From the NCBI GenBank assembly GCA_910585455.1, contig CAJUEL010000045.1, positions 1-36,908 of the forward strand: DNA of 36,908 nucleotides, read 5' to 3'. The notes below the pieces were generated by a model that saw only the letters and a program-made list of their open reading frames with translations, made no database searches and had not been told where the DNA came from. Positions 1-8,166 of this stretch are shown here, piece after piece. Positions within the stretch are counted from its first letter, which is position 1. Each line of letters opens with the position of its first letter. The position numbers and the translations under genes were made by a program. Source of the stretch: an uncultured Eisenbergiella sp. GTDB taxonomy: Bacteria; Bacillota; Clostridia; Lachnospirales; Lachnospiraceae.

Positions 1-1
1 G

Positions 2-41
2 AATAAGTCTGTAAGCTGTTTTTCTTGCTTACAAACTTATT
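2..41. repeat. Inverted repeat / hairpin before the first gene
   Basis: Bases 2-16 and 27-41 are complementary over 15 positions with one mismatch (C9 against A34), separated by a T-rich 10-base loop. The hairpin ends five bases before the GAGGAG ribosome binding site at 46-51 of the first gene. No U-tract follows the stem on the plus strand, so a classical terminator is not obvious. It may be a processing or attenuation hairpin, or the end of an upstream gene lying outside the window. Confidence 0.6.
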
Positions 42-60
42 ATACGAGGAGTGATTGTTC

Positions 61-993
61 ATGGAAAATTTGATAATTCTGGGGGCTGGAAGAATAGGTA
101 AATTGGTCTATCAGAATATGTTAGCGGAAGGGGCTATTTGGCCAAATAAAAAAATATATTTTTATGATAATGATTTAAAAAAGCAGGGTTCGTATAGATA
201 TGGTATATTAGTGCTTACATATGAAGACTTCAGGAAAATGATTCAAACTGAAAATTGCGAAATTATGTTAGCAACAGACTATTGGCGTGAGATGATTCAG
301 GTTTGCATGGAATTGAAGGTTGAAAATAAAATAGTAGGTATTTATGGCAGCTATGTTTTTGATTCTAATCCTTATGCAATGCGTGTATATGGACAGGACG
401 CAGAAGATATCTATTTAAGTGAAAAATTTGAGGAGCAGTATTCTTATGATTATAAAGGTTTTTATGTAGATGTAGGTGCACATCATCCATATAGATTTTC
501 GAATACTTATTGGGCATATGCGAAAGAATGGAAAGGAATCAATATAGAACCTAATACAGATGTGATTCAGCTGTTTAATAAGGTGAGGAGCAGAGATATT
601 AATATAAACTGTGGAATAAGTAATGAAAAAAGGATAATGAAGTATTATAGATTTGAGGAGCCAGCATTTAATACATTTGATGAAAATGAATTTCGTGGGA
701 TAAGAATCCCAAAGGAAAGCATTGATGTTGAAGTTAGAACATTGAAATCGATTCTTGCAGAGTATAGGGTAGATAATATCGATTTTATGAATATTGATGT
801 GGAAGGAATGGAAATGCAAGTGCTTCAATCTAACGATTGGGAAAGATACCGCCCCAGCTATATTTTGATAGAACAGAAAAATATATCCGCTCAAGAACTT
901 GTAAAAAGTAATATTTATAAATATTTAAGAAATTTTGGGTATGAATGTGAATGGAAAGGAATACGGACAGCAATATATAAAAAGTGGGATTGA
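61..993 (+). CDS. FkbM-family methyltransferase with N-terminal Rossmann-like module
   Basis: This 310-residue protein has two parts. Residues 4-13 form a Rossmann-type strand and glycine turn (LIILGAGRIG), followed by an acidic YDND segment typical of the module that recurs in this cluster. Residues from about 130 are an FkbM-type SAM-dependent methyltransferase: the D137-V-G139 turn is SAM-binding motif I, and IDVEG around D246 is the FkbM signature. FkbM enzymes generally O-methylate sugars or other hydroxyls, so methylation of a glycan residue is the likely role. I chose ATG 61, nine bases after GAGGAG at 46-51; a TTG at 55 is too close to that site. The gene is AT-rich and sits first in a tight run of glycan genes. 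The acceptor is unknown. Confidence 0.85.
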   Translation: MENLIILGAGRIGKLVYQNMLAEGAIWPNKKIYFYDNDLKKQGSYRYGILVLTYEDFRKMIQTENCEIMLATDYWREMIQVCMELKVENKIVGIYGSYVFDSNPYAMRVYGQDAEDIYLSEKFEEQYSYDYKGFYVDVGAHHPYRFSNTYWAYAKEWKGINIEPNTDVIQLFNKVRSRDININCGISNEKRIMKYYRFEEPAFNTFDENEFRGIRIPKESIDVEVRTLKSILAEYRVDNIDFMNIDVEGMEMQVLQSNDWERYRPSYILIEQKNISAQELVKSNIYKYLRNFGYECEWKGIRTAIYKKWD

Positions 994-1000
994 ATCTGAG

Positions 1001-1900
1001 ATGAAAGAGAACAATTTTGATAGCATGGAAAAACAGTATAGGGTATCGGTAGTTATACCTGCATATAATAGAGAAAAAACGATTAGAAGATGCATTAATT
1101 CGATTATTAATCAAACGTATCCTGTATATGAGATTATAGTGGTTGATGACGGCTCCAGGGATAAGATGTTGCAGATTATCGATAAAGAATATGCTTCTGT
1201 GAAAGTCATCCGGCAGAATCATCAAGGGGCGCAGGCTGCACGCAATGCAGGTATCAGGGCGGCTGAAGGTGAATATATAGCATTTCTGGATTCTGATGAT
1301 GAGTGGGTGCCTGATAAATTAGAAATACAAATACAGGCTTTGTTAAAGAACAGAGATGCAGTAATCTGTTGTGATGGTTTTATTCAAACAGACTGGGAGA
1401 AGCAAATCCCAAAGATATACAAAGGAAAAGAGAAGGGGTTCAAAAAAGGAAAGAGAAAGATATATAAGATGAATGGGAAAAGTGGTCATGTATATAAGGC
1501 TATCCTGTCAGATTCATTTTGCATGTTTCAGGCTATGTTAACATCGAAACAGAACCTGCTTGAAATTGGCCTGCTTGATGAAAGGGTCCCGTCTTTTCAG
1601 GAATGGGACACCGCGATCAGACTGGCGAAGAAATATGAATTTATTTATATTCACAAACCGTTATTTGTTTATCATTTGCATGACGATGAAACTATTTCAA
1701 AAAATACTGAAAAATATATTGATGGAATGGAGTACATAACGGAAAAATTTAAATATGAAATTTTGCGACAGACTGGAATTAAGGGATTACAGAGACGTTA
1801 CAAGGAACTACTAAAAAACTGCATGCGTTATAAAGACAAAAGAGTTATTAAGTATTGTGTGAAGTATATTATGGCGGGAGTACATTTGTTTTTTGCATGA
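1001..1900 (+). CDS. GT2-family glycosyltransferase
   Basis: This 299-residue protein is a GT-A fold family 2 glycosyltransferase. The N-terminal strand VSVVIPAYN (15-23), the D49-D50-G51-S52 nucleotide-binding motif and the D97-S-D99-D100 metal-binding DXD motif are all present and correctly spaced. A QEWD stretch further on fits the acceptor-site ED/WD motif. No membrane helices are obvious, so it should act in the cytoplasm on nucleotide-sugar donors and a lipid- or protein-bound acceptor. ATG 1001 was chosen because GGGAT lies ten bases upstream and the previous gene stops at 993. The frame stays open to 935 inside the upstream gene, and ATG 1025 is an alternative. Unlike most transferases in this cluster it lacks the Rossmann-like module. 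Sugar specificity cannot be read from sequence. Confidence 0.85.
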   Translation: MKENNFDSMEKQYRVSVVIPAYNREKTIRRCINSIINQTYPVYEIIVVDDGSRDKMLQIIDKEYASVKVIRQNHQGAQAARNAGIRAAEGEYIAFLDSDDEWVPDKLEIQIQALLKNRDAVICCDGFIQTDWEKQIPKIYKGKEKGFKKGKRKIYKMNGKSGHVYKAILSDSFCMFQAMLTSKQNLLEIGLLDERVPSFQEWDTAIRLAKKYEFIYIHKPLFVYHLHDDETISKNTEKYIDGMEYITEKFKYEILRQTGIKGLQRRYKELLKNCMRYKDKRVIKYCVKYIMAGVHLFFA

Positions 1901-1950
1901 GAAGTTGCGTTGTTTATAAATAAAATGAATATATGAAACGAGGGGATGAA

Positions 1951-3087
1951 ATGGAGTTAATATCAGTAAACGAACCTCTTTTAAATGGCAATGAAAAAAA
2001 ATATTTATGTGAATGTATTGATACTGGCTGGATTTCGTCAGAAGGACCATTTGTAAAAGAATTTGAGCAGAAGATGAGTGCATCTGTCGGTCGGAAATGC
2101 GGTATTGCCGTATCGAATGGAACAGCGGCGCTGGAAGTGGCCGTTCAGGCATTGGGAATCGGAGAAGGTGATGAAGTCATTATGCCAACATTCACGATCA
2201 TTTCCTGTGCAATGGCGGTTACGAAGGTGGGAGCCGTTCCGGTGCTGGTAGACAGTGATCTGTATACATGGAATATGAATGTGAATGAAATAGAAGCAAA
2301 GATTACTTCCAGAACAAAGGCAATCATGATGGTACATCTGTATGGACTGCCTGTAGAGGCAGATGAAATTCTGTCACTGGCAAAGAAGTATAATCTGAAG
2401 GTGATCGAAGACGCTGCGGAAATGCATGGGCAGACTTATAAGGGAAAACCGTGCGGAAGTTTTGGAGATATAAGTACTTTCAGCTTTTATCCGAACAAGC
2501 ATATCACAACCGGTGAGGGAGGAATGGTAGTTACGGATGATGAGGAGTTGGCGGAACGATGCCGTCTGGTCAGAAATCTGTGCTTTCGAAAAGATGTGCG
2601 GTATGTGCATGATGAAATCAGTGACAATTACCGGTTTACCAATTTACAGGCGGCAGTTGGTCTTGCGCAATTAGAGAGGCTGGAGGAATTTGTAAAGCGG
2701 AAAAGAGAGATGGGCAGATATTATACGGAAAGGCTGAAGAACATAGAGGGGCTGATGCTGCCAATTACAAATACGGATTATGCAGAAAATATTTACTGGG
2801 TGTATGGATTGGTTCTGAAGGATGATATTACGGTTGATAACCGGAAAATGCAGAAGCTTCTGGCAGCGGAGGGGATTGGAACAAGGACATTTTTCTGGTG
2901 TATGCACGAACAGCCGGTATACCGGAAAGCAGGATTATTCCAGAATGAGAGTTATGGGAATGCAGAATATCTGGCGAGGAAGGGCTTTTATGTTCCGAGT
3001 GGTCTGGCATTGACCATGGAACAGATGGAGAATGTAGTGCTTGCGGTTGGCAGAGTTATGGAAAAGGTTAAAAGCGGGCAGATATAG
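1951..3087 (+). CDS. DegT/DnrJ/EryC1/StrS-family sugar aminotransferase
   Basis: This 378-residue protein is a PLP-dependent aminotransferase of the DegT/DnrJ/EryC1/StrS family, which aminates keto-deoxy nucleotide sugars. The VSNGTAALEVA motif binds PLP phosphate, VIEDAAEMHG contains the cofactor-contacting Asp, and SFYPNKHITTGEGG carries the Schiff-base lysine K183. The N-terminus (GWISSEGPFVKEFE) resembles perosamine synthetases, which convert GDP-4-keto-6-deoxymannose to GDP-perosamine; that assignment is inference. ATG 1951 follows AGGGG at 1941-1945; an in-frame ATG at 1933 has no clear site. No 4,6-dehydratase lies in the window, so the keto-sugar substrate must come from genes elsewhere, possibly upstream. 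The adjacent cupin gene begins ten bases downstream. Confidence 0.88.
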   Translation: MELISVNEPLLNGNEKKYLCECIDTGWISSEGPFVKEFEQKMSASVGRKCGIAVSNGTAALEVAVQALGIGEGDEVIMPTFTIISCAMAVTKVGAVPVLVDSDLYTWNMNVNEIEAKITSRTKAIMMVHLYGLPVEADEILSLAKKYNLKVIEDAAEMHGQTYKGKPCGSFGDISTFSFYPNKHITTGEGGMVVTDDEELAERCRLVRNLCFRKDVRYVHDEISDNYRFTNLQAAVGLAQLERLEEFVKRKREMGRYYTERLKNIEGLMLPITNTDYAENIYWVYGLVLKDDITVDNRKMQKLLAAEGIGTRTFFWCMHEQPVYRKAGLFQNESYGNAEYLARKGFYVPSGLALTMEQMENVVLAVGRVMEKVKSGQI

Positions 3088-3096
3088 GGAGGAACC

Positions 3097-3531
3097 ATGG
3101 GACAGATTGAGGAAATAAAAAAGAAAAATAAGCTGATAGCATTAATTATCCGGAATGAGTATTCATGCGAAGGCGTAAATTTCATTACACCGGATGTATA
3201 TTCGCAGCAGGTTGCCTACATGCATCATCCGGCGGGAAGGGTAATCGATGCGCACAGACACAATATTGTGCACAGAAATGTGGTAATGACACAGGAAGTG
3301 CTGTTTATTAAAAAGGGGCGTCTCAGGGCAGATTTTTATGATGAATATGAAGATTATCTGGAAAGCCGTGAACTGAATGCAGGAGATGTGATTCTTCTGA
3401 TATCTGGGGGGCATGGTTTTAAAGCCCTGGAAGAACTGGAAATGATAGAAGTGAAGCAGGGACCATATGTCGGAGAAAACGATAAAATAAGATTTTCGGG
3501 AATTAATGATCAGGAAGCGTATGAACATTGA
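3097..3531 (+). CDS. Cupin-fold protein of a polysaccharide cluster
   Basis: This 144-residue protein shows cupin features: a histidine-rich first motif (DAHRHNIVHR) with candidate metal ligands, a TQEVLFIKKGRLR strand pair, and a second motif around AGDVILLISGGHGF with another histidine. The length fits a single-domain cupin. Similar small cupins sit beside DegT aminotransferases or methyltransferases in surface-glycan loci. Some cupins there are sugar 3,4-ketoisomerases or epimerases, but the typical FdtA-type motif is not seen, so no reaction is assigned. ATG 3097 lies just after GGAGGAA, ten bases past the aminotransferase stop, suggesting that the two are made together. Confidence 0.75.
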   Translation: MGQIEEIKKKNKLIALIIRNEYSCEGVNFITPDVYSQQVAYMHHPAGRVIDAHRHNIVHRNVVMTQEVLFIKKGRLRADFYDEYEDYLESRELNAGDVILLISGGHGFKALEELEMIEVKQGPYVGENDKIRFSGINDQEAYEH

Positions 3532-3587
3532 TGTTATTCCACAAAAAAGTGGTTAACAAGAAAAGAAAAACGAGGGGGACGTTTGAG

Positions 3588-4814
3588 ATGGAAAAAATCA
3601 TCGTATTTGGCGTTGGGAATATATGCAGAGCTTTTAAGGAATGCTATTCCCGGTCACATTATGAAATTATCGCATTATCAGACAATAATCCGGAGGTCTG
3701 GAACAAAATACAGAATGACGGTATACGCATCATATCACCTGCTGAAATGATCGGAATGGATTATGACAGGATTGTCATAACAACTGCACATGCTTATGAC
3801 ATAGAAAAGCAGCTTGTCAGCATGGGAATAGAAGCAGATAAGATTATATCCATTTCTTCTGTGGAAGAGATAAAAAAGATCAGGTATAATGGTCGTTTTG
3901 AATTATACAGGAGTATCTGTGGCGAAATAGAAACAGGCAATGAATTGGCGGAGCGAAATTTGTTCTTATCAGCCAGAATATTTGCCGATCAGATAGGAAA
4001 ACGCAGAATTAATAACCTTTCGGAAGCAGAGTTTAAAGTGTTTTCTCAATTTGGGGAAGACGGTATTATTCAGTGGTTAATCAACAATGTTGAAATCGAG
4101 AATAAAGTTTTTGTCGAGTTTGGAGTCAGCAATTATATAGAGTCCAATACGAGATTTCTGCTGATGAACAATAACTGGTCTGGACTGGTCATGGATGGAA
4201 GTGATAAAGATATAGCGGAAATCAGGAACTGGAGCAGGCTTTGGTTATATGATCTGGAAGCAAAAAATTGTTTTATTACAAAGGATAATATCAATGCCTT
4301 AATAAAGGAAAGCGGAATTTGGGGAGATATCGGAATTTTAAGCGTAGATATAGATGGAATAGACTATTGGGTGTTAGAGAATATTTCGATAGTACAACCG
4401 AGAATCATTATTTGCGAATATAATAATACTTTCGGGAATGACTATGCTGTAAGTGTTCCCTATGATGAAACCTTTGACAGAACCAGAAAGCACTACAGTA
4501 ATTTATACTGGGGTGCATCCTTACCGGCGTTCAGAAAACTTTTAAATGCGAGGGGATATGATTATGTTGGTAGCAACAGTGCGGGAAATAATGCCTTTTT
4601 TGTAAAAAGAGAGTATTTTGATATTTCCATGATATCAGGAAATCCGGAAAAAGAATTTGTTACAGCGAAGTACAGGGAAAGTCTGGATCAGGCAGGAAAG
4701 TGGTCGTACTTAAAGGGGAAAGAGAAGCTTGAAGTAATGAAAGATATGCCCCTGGTTGATTTGGAGGATGGAAACAGAATAAAGACAATAGGAGAGATTT
4801 TTAGGATAAATTGA
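3588..4814 (+). CDS. Rossmann-module protein with divergent FkbM-like methyltransferase domain
   Basis: This 408-residue protein starts with a Rossmann-like module (KIIVFGVGN, residues 3-11, then LSDNNPE). From about residue 145 a second domain begins with FSQFGEDGIIQWL and continues with FVEFGVSN (F175 to N182), in the place of SAM motif I. The SVDIDGIDYWVL segment around D254 and D256 corresponds to the FkbM D-x-E-G motif but has Asp in place of Glu. This QFGEDGI family occurs widely in surface-glycan clusters and is probably a SAM-dependent methyltransferase; its reaction is not established here. ATG 3588 is nine bases after GAGGGGG at 3572-3578; the frame is open back to 3528 but without a good ribosome site. 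Confidence 0.7.
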   Translation: MEKIIVFGVGNICRAFKECYSRSHYEIIALSDNNPEVWNKIQNDGIRIISPAEMIGMDYDRIVITTAHAYDIEKQLVSMGIEADKIISISSVEEIKKIRYNGRFELYRSICGEIETGNELAERNLFLSARIFADQIGKRRINNLSEAEFKVFSQFGEDGIIQWLINNVEIENKVFVEFGVSNYIESNTRFLLMNNNWSGLVMDGSDKDIAEIRNWSRLWLYDLEAKNCFITKDNINALIKESGIWGDIGILSVDIDGIDYWVLENISIVQPRIIICEYNNTFGNDYAVSVPYDETFDRTRKHYSNLYWGASLPAFRKLLNARGYDYVGSNSAGNNAFFVKREYFDISMISGNPEKEFVTAKYRESLDQAGKWSYLKGKEKLEVMKDMPLVDLEDGNRIKTIGEIFRIN

Positions 4815-4826
4815 GGGAAAAGAATC

Positions 4827-5585
4827 GTGGAAGTGTTTAAAGACTATGCATATTATTATAATGCATTTTATGGGGATAAAGATTACAAAGGCGAGGCAGA
4901 GAAAATCGACTTTTTGATAAAAAAATATGGGAAGAATGTCAAACATATTCTTGACTTTGGATGCGGCACTGGAAGGCATGACCTGGAATTGTTTGATTTG
5001 GGGTATCAATGTGAAGGGGTTGATCTCAGCGAAACAATGATAGAAATAGCGAGAGAAAATTCAGCGGTGTCAGGAAAGCAAATAGAATTTTCGGTAGCAG
5101 ATATCAGAGCTTATAAAGCAGAAAAAAAATATGATGCAGTTATTTCTTTATTTCATGTTATGAGTTATCAAAACAGTAATGAGGATGTGCTAAGAACGTT
5201 GGCATCCGCCAGAAAATGTTTGGATAAGGATGGAATCTTTATATTTGATGCATGGTATGGTCCGGGAGTGTTGAGTGACAGACCTGCAGTGAGAGTAAAA
5301 GAAATTGAGGAAGGAAATGATCGGTTTATCAGAATTGCAAAGCCGGTTATGCATGAAGAACAGAACATAGTGGATGTCTCTTATGAAATACTTGTGATTG
5401 ATAAGAAGACAGGCAAAACCAAGGTAATCCAGGAACTGCATAAGATGCGGTATTTTTTCAGACCGGAAATAGAATTTCTGCTACAGGAAGCGGATTTTGA
5501 ACTGGTTGATAATTTAGACTGTCAAACGTTGGGGACAACATCGTTTGACTCCTGGACGAGTTATTTTATAGCCAGAGCACGGTAA
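4827..5585 (+). CDS. Class I SAM-dependent methyltransferase
   Basis: This 252-residue protein is a soluble class I methyltransferase. D43-F-G-C-G-T-G49 (ILDFGCGTG) is motif I for SAM binding, GVDLSETMIEIA supplies the ribose-binding acidic residue, and YDAVISLFHVMSY matches motif IV. The length matches methyltransferase domain families that act on sugars or small metabolites. It starts at GTG 4827, nine bases after GAGGGA at 4812-4817, and follows the previous stop by 12 bases. Unlike the FkbM proteins nearby it has no fused Rossmann-like module. In this context N- or O-methylation of a nucleotide sugar, for instance an amino sugar from the DegT enzyme, is plausible but inferred. Confidence 0.85.
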   Translation: MEVFKDYAYYYNAFYGDKDYKGEAEKIDFLIKKYGKNVKHILDFGCGTGRHDLELFDLGYQCEGVDLSETMIEIARENSAVSGKQIEFSVADIRAYKAEKKYDAVISLFHVMSYQNSNEDVLRTLASARKCLDKDGIFIFDAWYGPGVLSDRPAVRVKEIEEGNDRFIRIAKPVMHEEQNIVDVSYEILVIDKKTGKTKVIQELHKMRYFFRPEIEFLLQEADFELVDNLDCQTLGTTSFDSWTSYFIARAR

Positions 5586-5598
5586 AGGAAAAGAAGAA

Positions 5599-6693
5599 AT
5601 GATAACAGTATTAATGTGTCAGCAGGGTATTCCCTTTCAGGTTTCGCCTGCCAGGACTCAGATGATAAACGAATTAAAACAGCGTGGAAGTGATGTGTTT
5701 CTTTTTTTTCCGGGGAATGTGGATGGAAAAATGAGAAAGCAGGTAACAAAAATTGTTAATACAAAGAAATTGAAAAATAAGACCATACAGAAAAAAATAC
5801 AGGAAATAAATCCGGATATTGTGATCTGCTCTACAATTGAAGACATAAAGGTTTGTTTTCTTTTACCACATATAATGAAAAATACTGATTTTTATTATTA
5901 TAATTTGGAGATATATGTTCCTCCTGTGGGTAATGAGAAGCATAATTTCATTGAGCGTTACTTGAAGAAAATTGTATATAAAATGAATAAGGGAAAAGAA
6001 AAAGTATACGTTAAGGGATGCCGTTCTATAGTAATACAGGACAGGCTCAGAAAAAAGATTTTACAAAAGCATGGCATTTCCCATCCGTTCACATGGATGA
6101 TACCTAATTCATATTATTATGTACAACAGAAACCTGATGTGCCGCATAAAAAAGGAATTGTATATTCTGGATCAGTAGGAATGGATATGCTGGGATCTTT
6201 TTTGAAACATGTGGATGAAATAAAAGATGTTGAAATAACAATAGCTGGGTGGAATTATCCAAATATTAATTTTACAAAATGCCCAAATATAAATATTATA
6301 AGACAAAATCTTTCGCAGGACGCGTATACAAAGTTCATCAGTGCATATGATATAGCATTGCTTTGGTATTCGGATGAAAGGGATGATAATATCTACAATA
6401 TAGGTTTGGCATCCGGTAAATTTTTCAAGCATTTAAGTTTGAGACAGCCTGTTATTGTAAATAGTGTACCAGGATTGGCAGAAGAGATCATAAGATATAA
6501 TCTTGGAGTCGTTATAGAAAATTTAGGTGAATTAGGGGATGCTGTTGAGAAGATAAGAGCAAATTATAGTTATTACGTAAAGAATATAGAATATCGATAT
6601 ATGAAAAAATATGATTATAAGAAAGCGGCACAGCTTTTTTTTGATGATATAGTAAATAACGTGAGAATAGTCGGTCAGAGTAAACATGAATAG
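5599..6693 (+). CDS. GT4-like glycosyltransferase (GT-B fold)
   Basis: This 364-residue protein looks like a GT-B glycosyltransferase. The C-terminal half has the expected order: GIVYSGSVG opening strand near residue 190, a strand VEITIAGWNYPN, then ISAYDIALLWYS and ASGKFFKHLSLRQPVIV, corresponding to the E-x7-E donor-binding region of GT4 enzymes, with K-F in place of the usual first Glu. The N-terminus (MITVLMCQQGIPFQ) fits the acceptor Rossmann domain. It is among the most AT-rich genes here and lacks the recurring module. The start follows AAAGGA at 5585-5590. The family assignment rests on pattern only; donor and acceptor are unknown. Confidence 0.72.
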   Translation: MITVLMCQQGIPFQVSPARTQMINELKQRGSDVFLFFPGNVDGKMRKQVTKIVNTKKLKNKTIQKKIQEINPDIVICSTIEDIKVCFLLPHIMKNTDFYYYNLEIYVPPVGNEKHNFIERYLKKIVYKMNKGKEKVYVKGCRSIVIQDRLRKKILQKHGISHPFTWMIPNSYYYVQQKPDVPHKKGIVYSGSVGMDMLGSFLKHVDEIKDVEITIAGWNYPNINFTKCPNINIIRQNLSQDAYTKFISAYDIALLWYSDERDDNIYNIGLASGKFFKHLSLRQPVIVNSVPGLAEEIIRYNLGVVIENLGELGDAVEKIRANYSYYVKNIEYRYMKKYDYKKAAQLFFDDIVNNVRIVGQSKHE

Positions 6694-6740
6694 TTGAATC
6701 TACTTGGTAAATGATTAAATAGAATGAGGAGGAACTTACA

Positions 6741-7217
6741 GTGAAGAAAATAGTAATTTCAGGAATATCTGCTTTGACAGGTGCACTAATTGGTGCAGGT
6801 GCAACAGGAAAAGTAGCACTGGAAAAAACCAGTAAAATCCAGTCCATGTCTGACAAGCATCTGGCGCTTTTCCAGATGATGAACCAGTGGGTCAGGGTAA
6901 AGCAGGACGGAAAAAATCTCTCAGAATATTTTAAGCGTGAAGGCTATCAGAATATTGCCATTTACGGCATGAGTTATGCCGGGGAAACACTGGTGAATGA
7001 ATTGAAGGGAACTGACATCAATGTAAAGTACGGCATTGATAAAAATGCGGATTCCATTTATGCGGACATCGATATTTTTTCCCTGGAAGAGAAGCTGGAA
7101 AAGGTGGATGCGGTCGTTGTGACGGCGATCACCTTCTTTGATGAAATCGAGGAAGTACTCTCGGAGAAGGTGGATTGTCCGGTCATTTCCCTGGAAGATG
7201 TGCTGTATGACATATGA
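6741..7217 (+). CDS. Small protein with hydrophobic N-terminus and free-standing Rossmann-like module
   Basis: I do not recognise a named family. The 158-residue product starts with a hydrophobic, small-residue stretch (about residues 4-22, IVISGISALTGALIGAGAT) that could be a membrane anchor or a glycine-zipper-like helix. A linker follows, then from about residue 70 a strand-turn IAIYGMSYAGE (G76) and YGIDKN, matching the Rossmann-like module fused to transferases elsewhere in this cluster. Here no catalytic domain is attached. It starts at GTG 6741 after a strong GAGGAGG. The gene spans the shift from AT-rich to GC-richer DNA. A scaffold, anchor or nucleotide-sensing role is speculation. 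Confidence 0.6.
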   Translation: MKKIVISGISALTGALIGAGATGKVALEKTSKIQSMSDKHLALFQMMNQWVRVKQDGKNLSEYFKREGYQNIAIYGMSYAGETLVNELKGTDINVKYGIDKNADSIYADIDIFSLEEKLEKVDAVVVTAITFFDEIEEVLSEKVDCPVISLEDVLYDI

Positions 7218-7259
7218 ACATAGCCGGAAAGTGCCGGAGGTAAGGCGTGGAGGTCTTAT

Positions 7260-8102
7260 ATGATATATATGAGGATCTGGGGCGGACTGGGGAATCAGAT
7301 GTTCCAGTACGCATTCATAAGGGCGCTGCAGCTGCAAAACCACGAGGCTGTCCGGCTCTGTTTTCTTCCGGAGCAGGGAAAAGGGACTGTCCGGCAGTAT
7401 GGCCTGGACCGGCTGAACATTCAGATTGACAGGGACCGGAAAGCGGAAAAGGCAGCGCTGTTTCTGGAACGCCATGAAGCGGTAAAGCAAACGGTAAAAA
7501 GGTTTTCCAATAAAATGAAGCCGGACAGCTTCATCGAAGAGAAGGAGGTCCGGTATTGCGAGAGGCTAAAGCACCTGCGGGGAAACTGCTACATCAGTGG
7601 TTTTGTGCAGAATGAGAAATATTTTAAAGACTGTGAGGAAGCAATCCGGAGGGAGCTGAGACCAAAACGAAGGGTAAAAGTTCCCGATGAGCTGGAGCGC
7701 ATCCTGGATTCCTCCAATACGGTTTCCGTGCATGTCCGCAGGACGGACTATAAGCGGTATGGGAATCTGCTGGGCAGGGAGTATTATGAAAGAGCGTTAA
7801 AATCCATGGATGCCCGTGTGGAGAATGCCTTTTATCTGGTATTTTCGGACGACATAAGCTGGGTGAAAAGGAATCTGCGCTTTGGCAGCCATGTGTACTT
7901 TGTGAATGAAAACCGCAGGTTGGAGGATTATGAAGAGCTTTTTATCATGAGCAGGTGCAGGAATCATATCATCGCCAACAGCACCTTCAGCTGGTGGGGA
8001 GCCTGGCTGAACACGGACAGAGACAAAATTGTGGTAGGCCCCCAAAGATGGTTTTCGGGCAGCAGGCTGAACATCATGCCGGATGGCTGGATAAAAGTAT
8101 GA
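7260..8102 (+). CDS. GT11-family alpha-1,2-fucosyltransferase
   Basis: This 280-residue protein is a GT11 fucosyltransferase of the alpha-1,2 type, which transfers fucose from GDP-fucose to galactose or another acceptor. The N-terminal motif IWGGLGNQMFQYAF is diagnostic for the family. H158-V-R-R-T-D163 is the HxRRxD donor-binding motif, and the C-terminal IIANSTFSWWGAWL matches the third GT11 motif. Length is normal for the family. The start at ATG 7260 has GGAGG at 7249-7253. No module is fused to it. Its presence suggests that the glycan carries terminal or branching fucose, so GDP-fucose synthesis must be encoded elsewhere. Confidence 0.93.
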   Translation: MIYMRIWGGLGNQMFQYAFIRALQLQNHEAVRLCFLPEQGKGTVRQYGLDRLNIQIDRDRKAEKAALFLERHEAVKQTVKRFSNKMKPDSFIEEKEVRYCERLKHLRGNCYISGFVQNEKYFKDCEEAIRRELRPKRRVKVPDELERILDSSNTVSVHVRRTDYKRYGNLLGREYYERALKSMDARVENAFYLVFSDDISWVKRNLRFGSHVYFVNENRRLEDYEELFIMSRCRNHIIANSTFSWWGAWLNTDRDKIVVGPQRWFSGSRLNIMPDGWIKV

Positions 8103-8166
8103 TTCCGGGAAAACAACTGCTATCCCGCGTTTGTAAGAAACAGGAAGGTCAGATGGGACGTGTATT

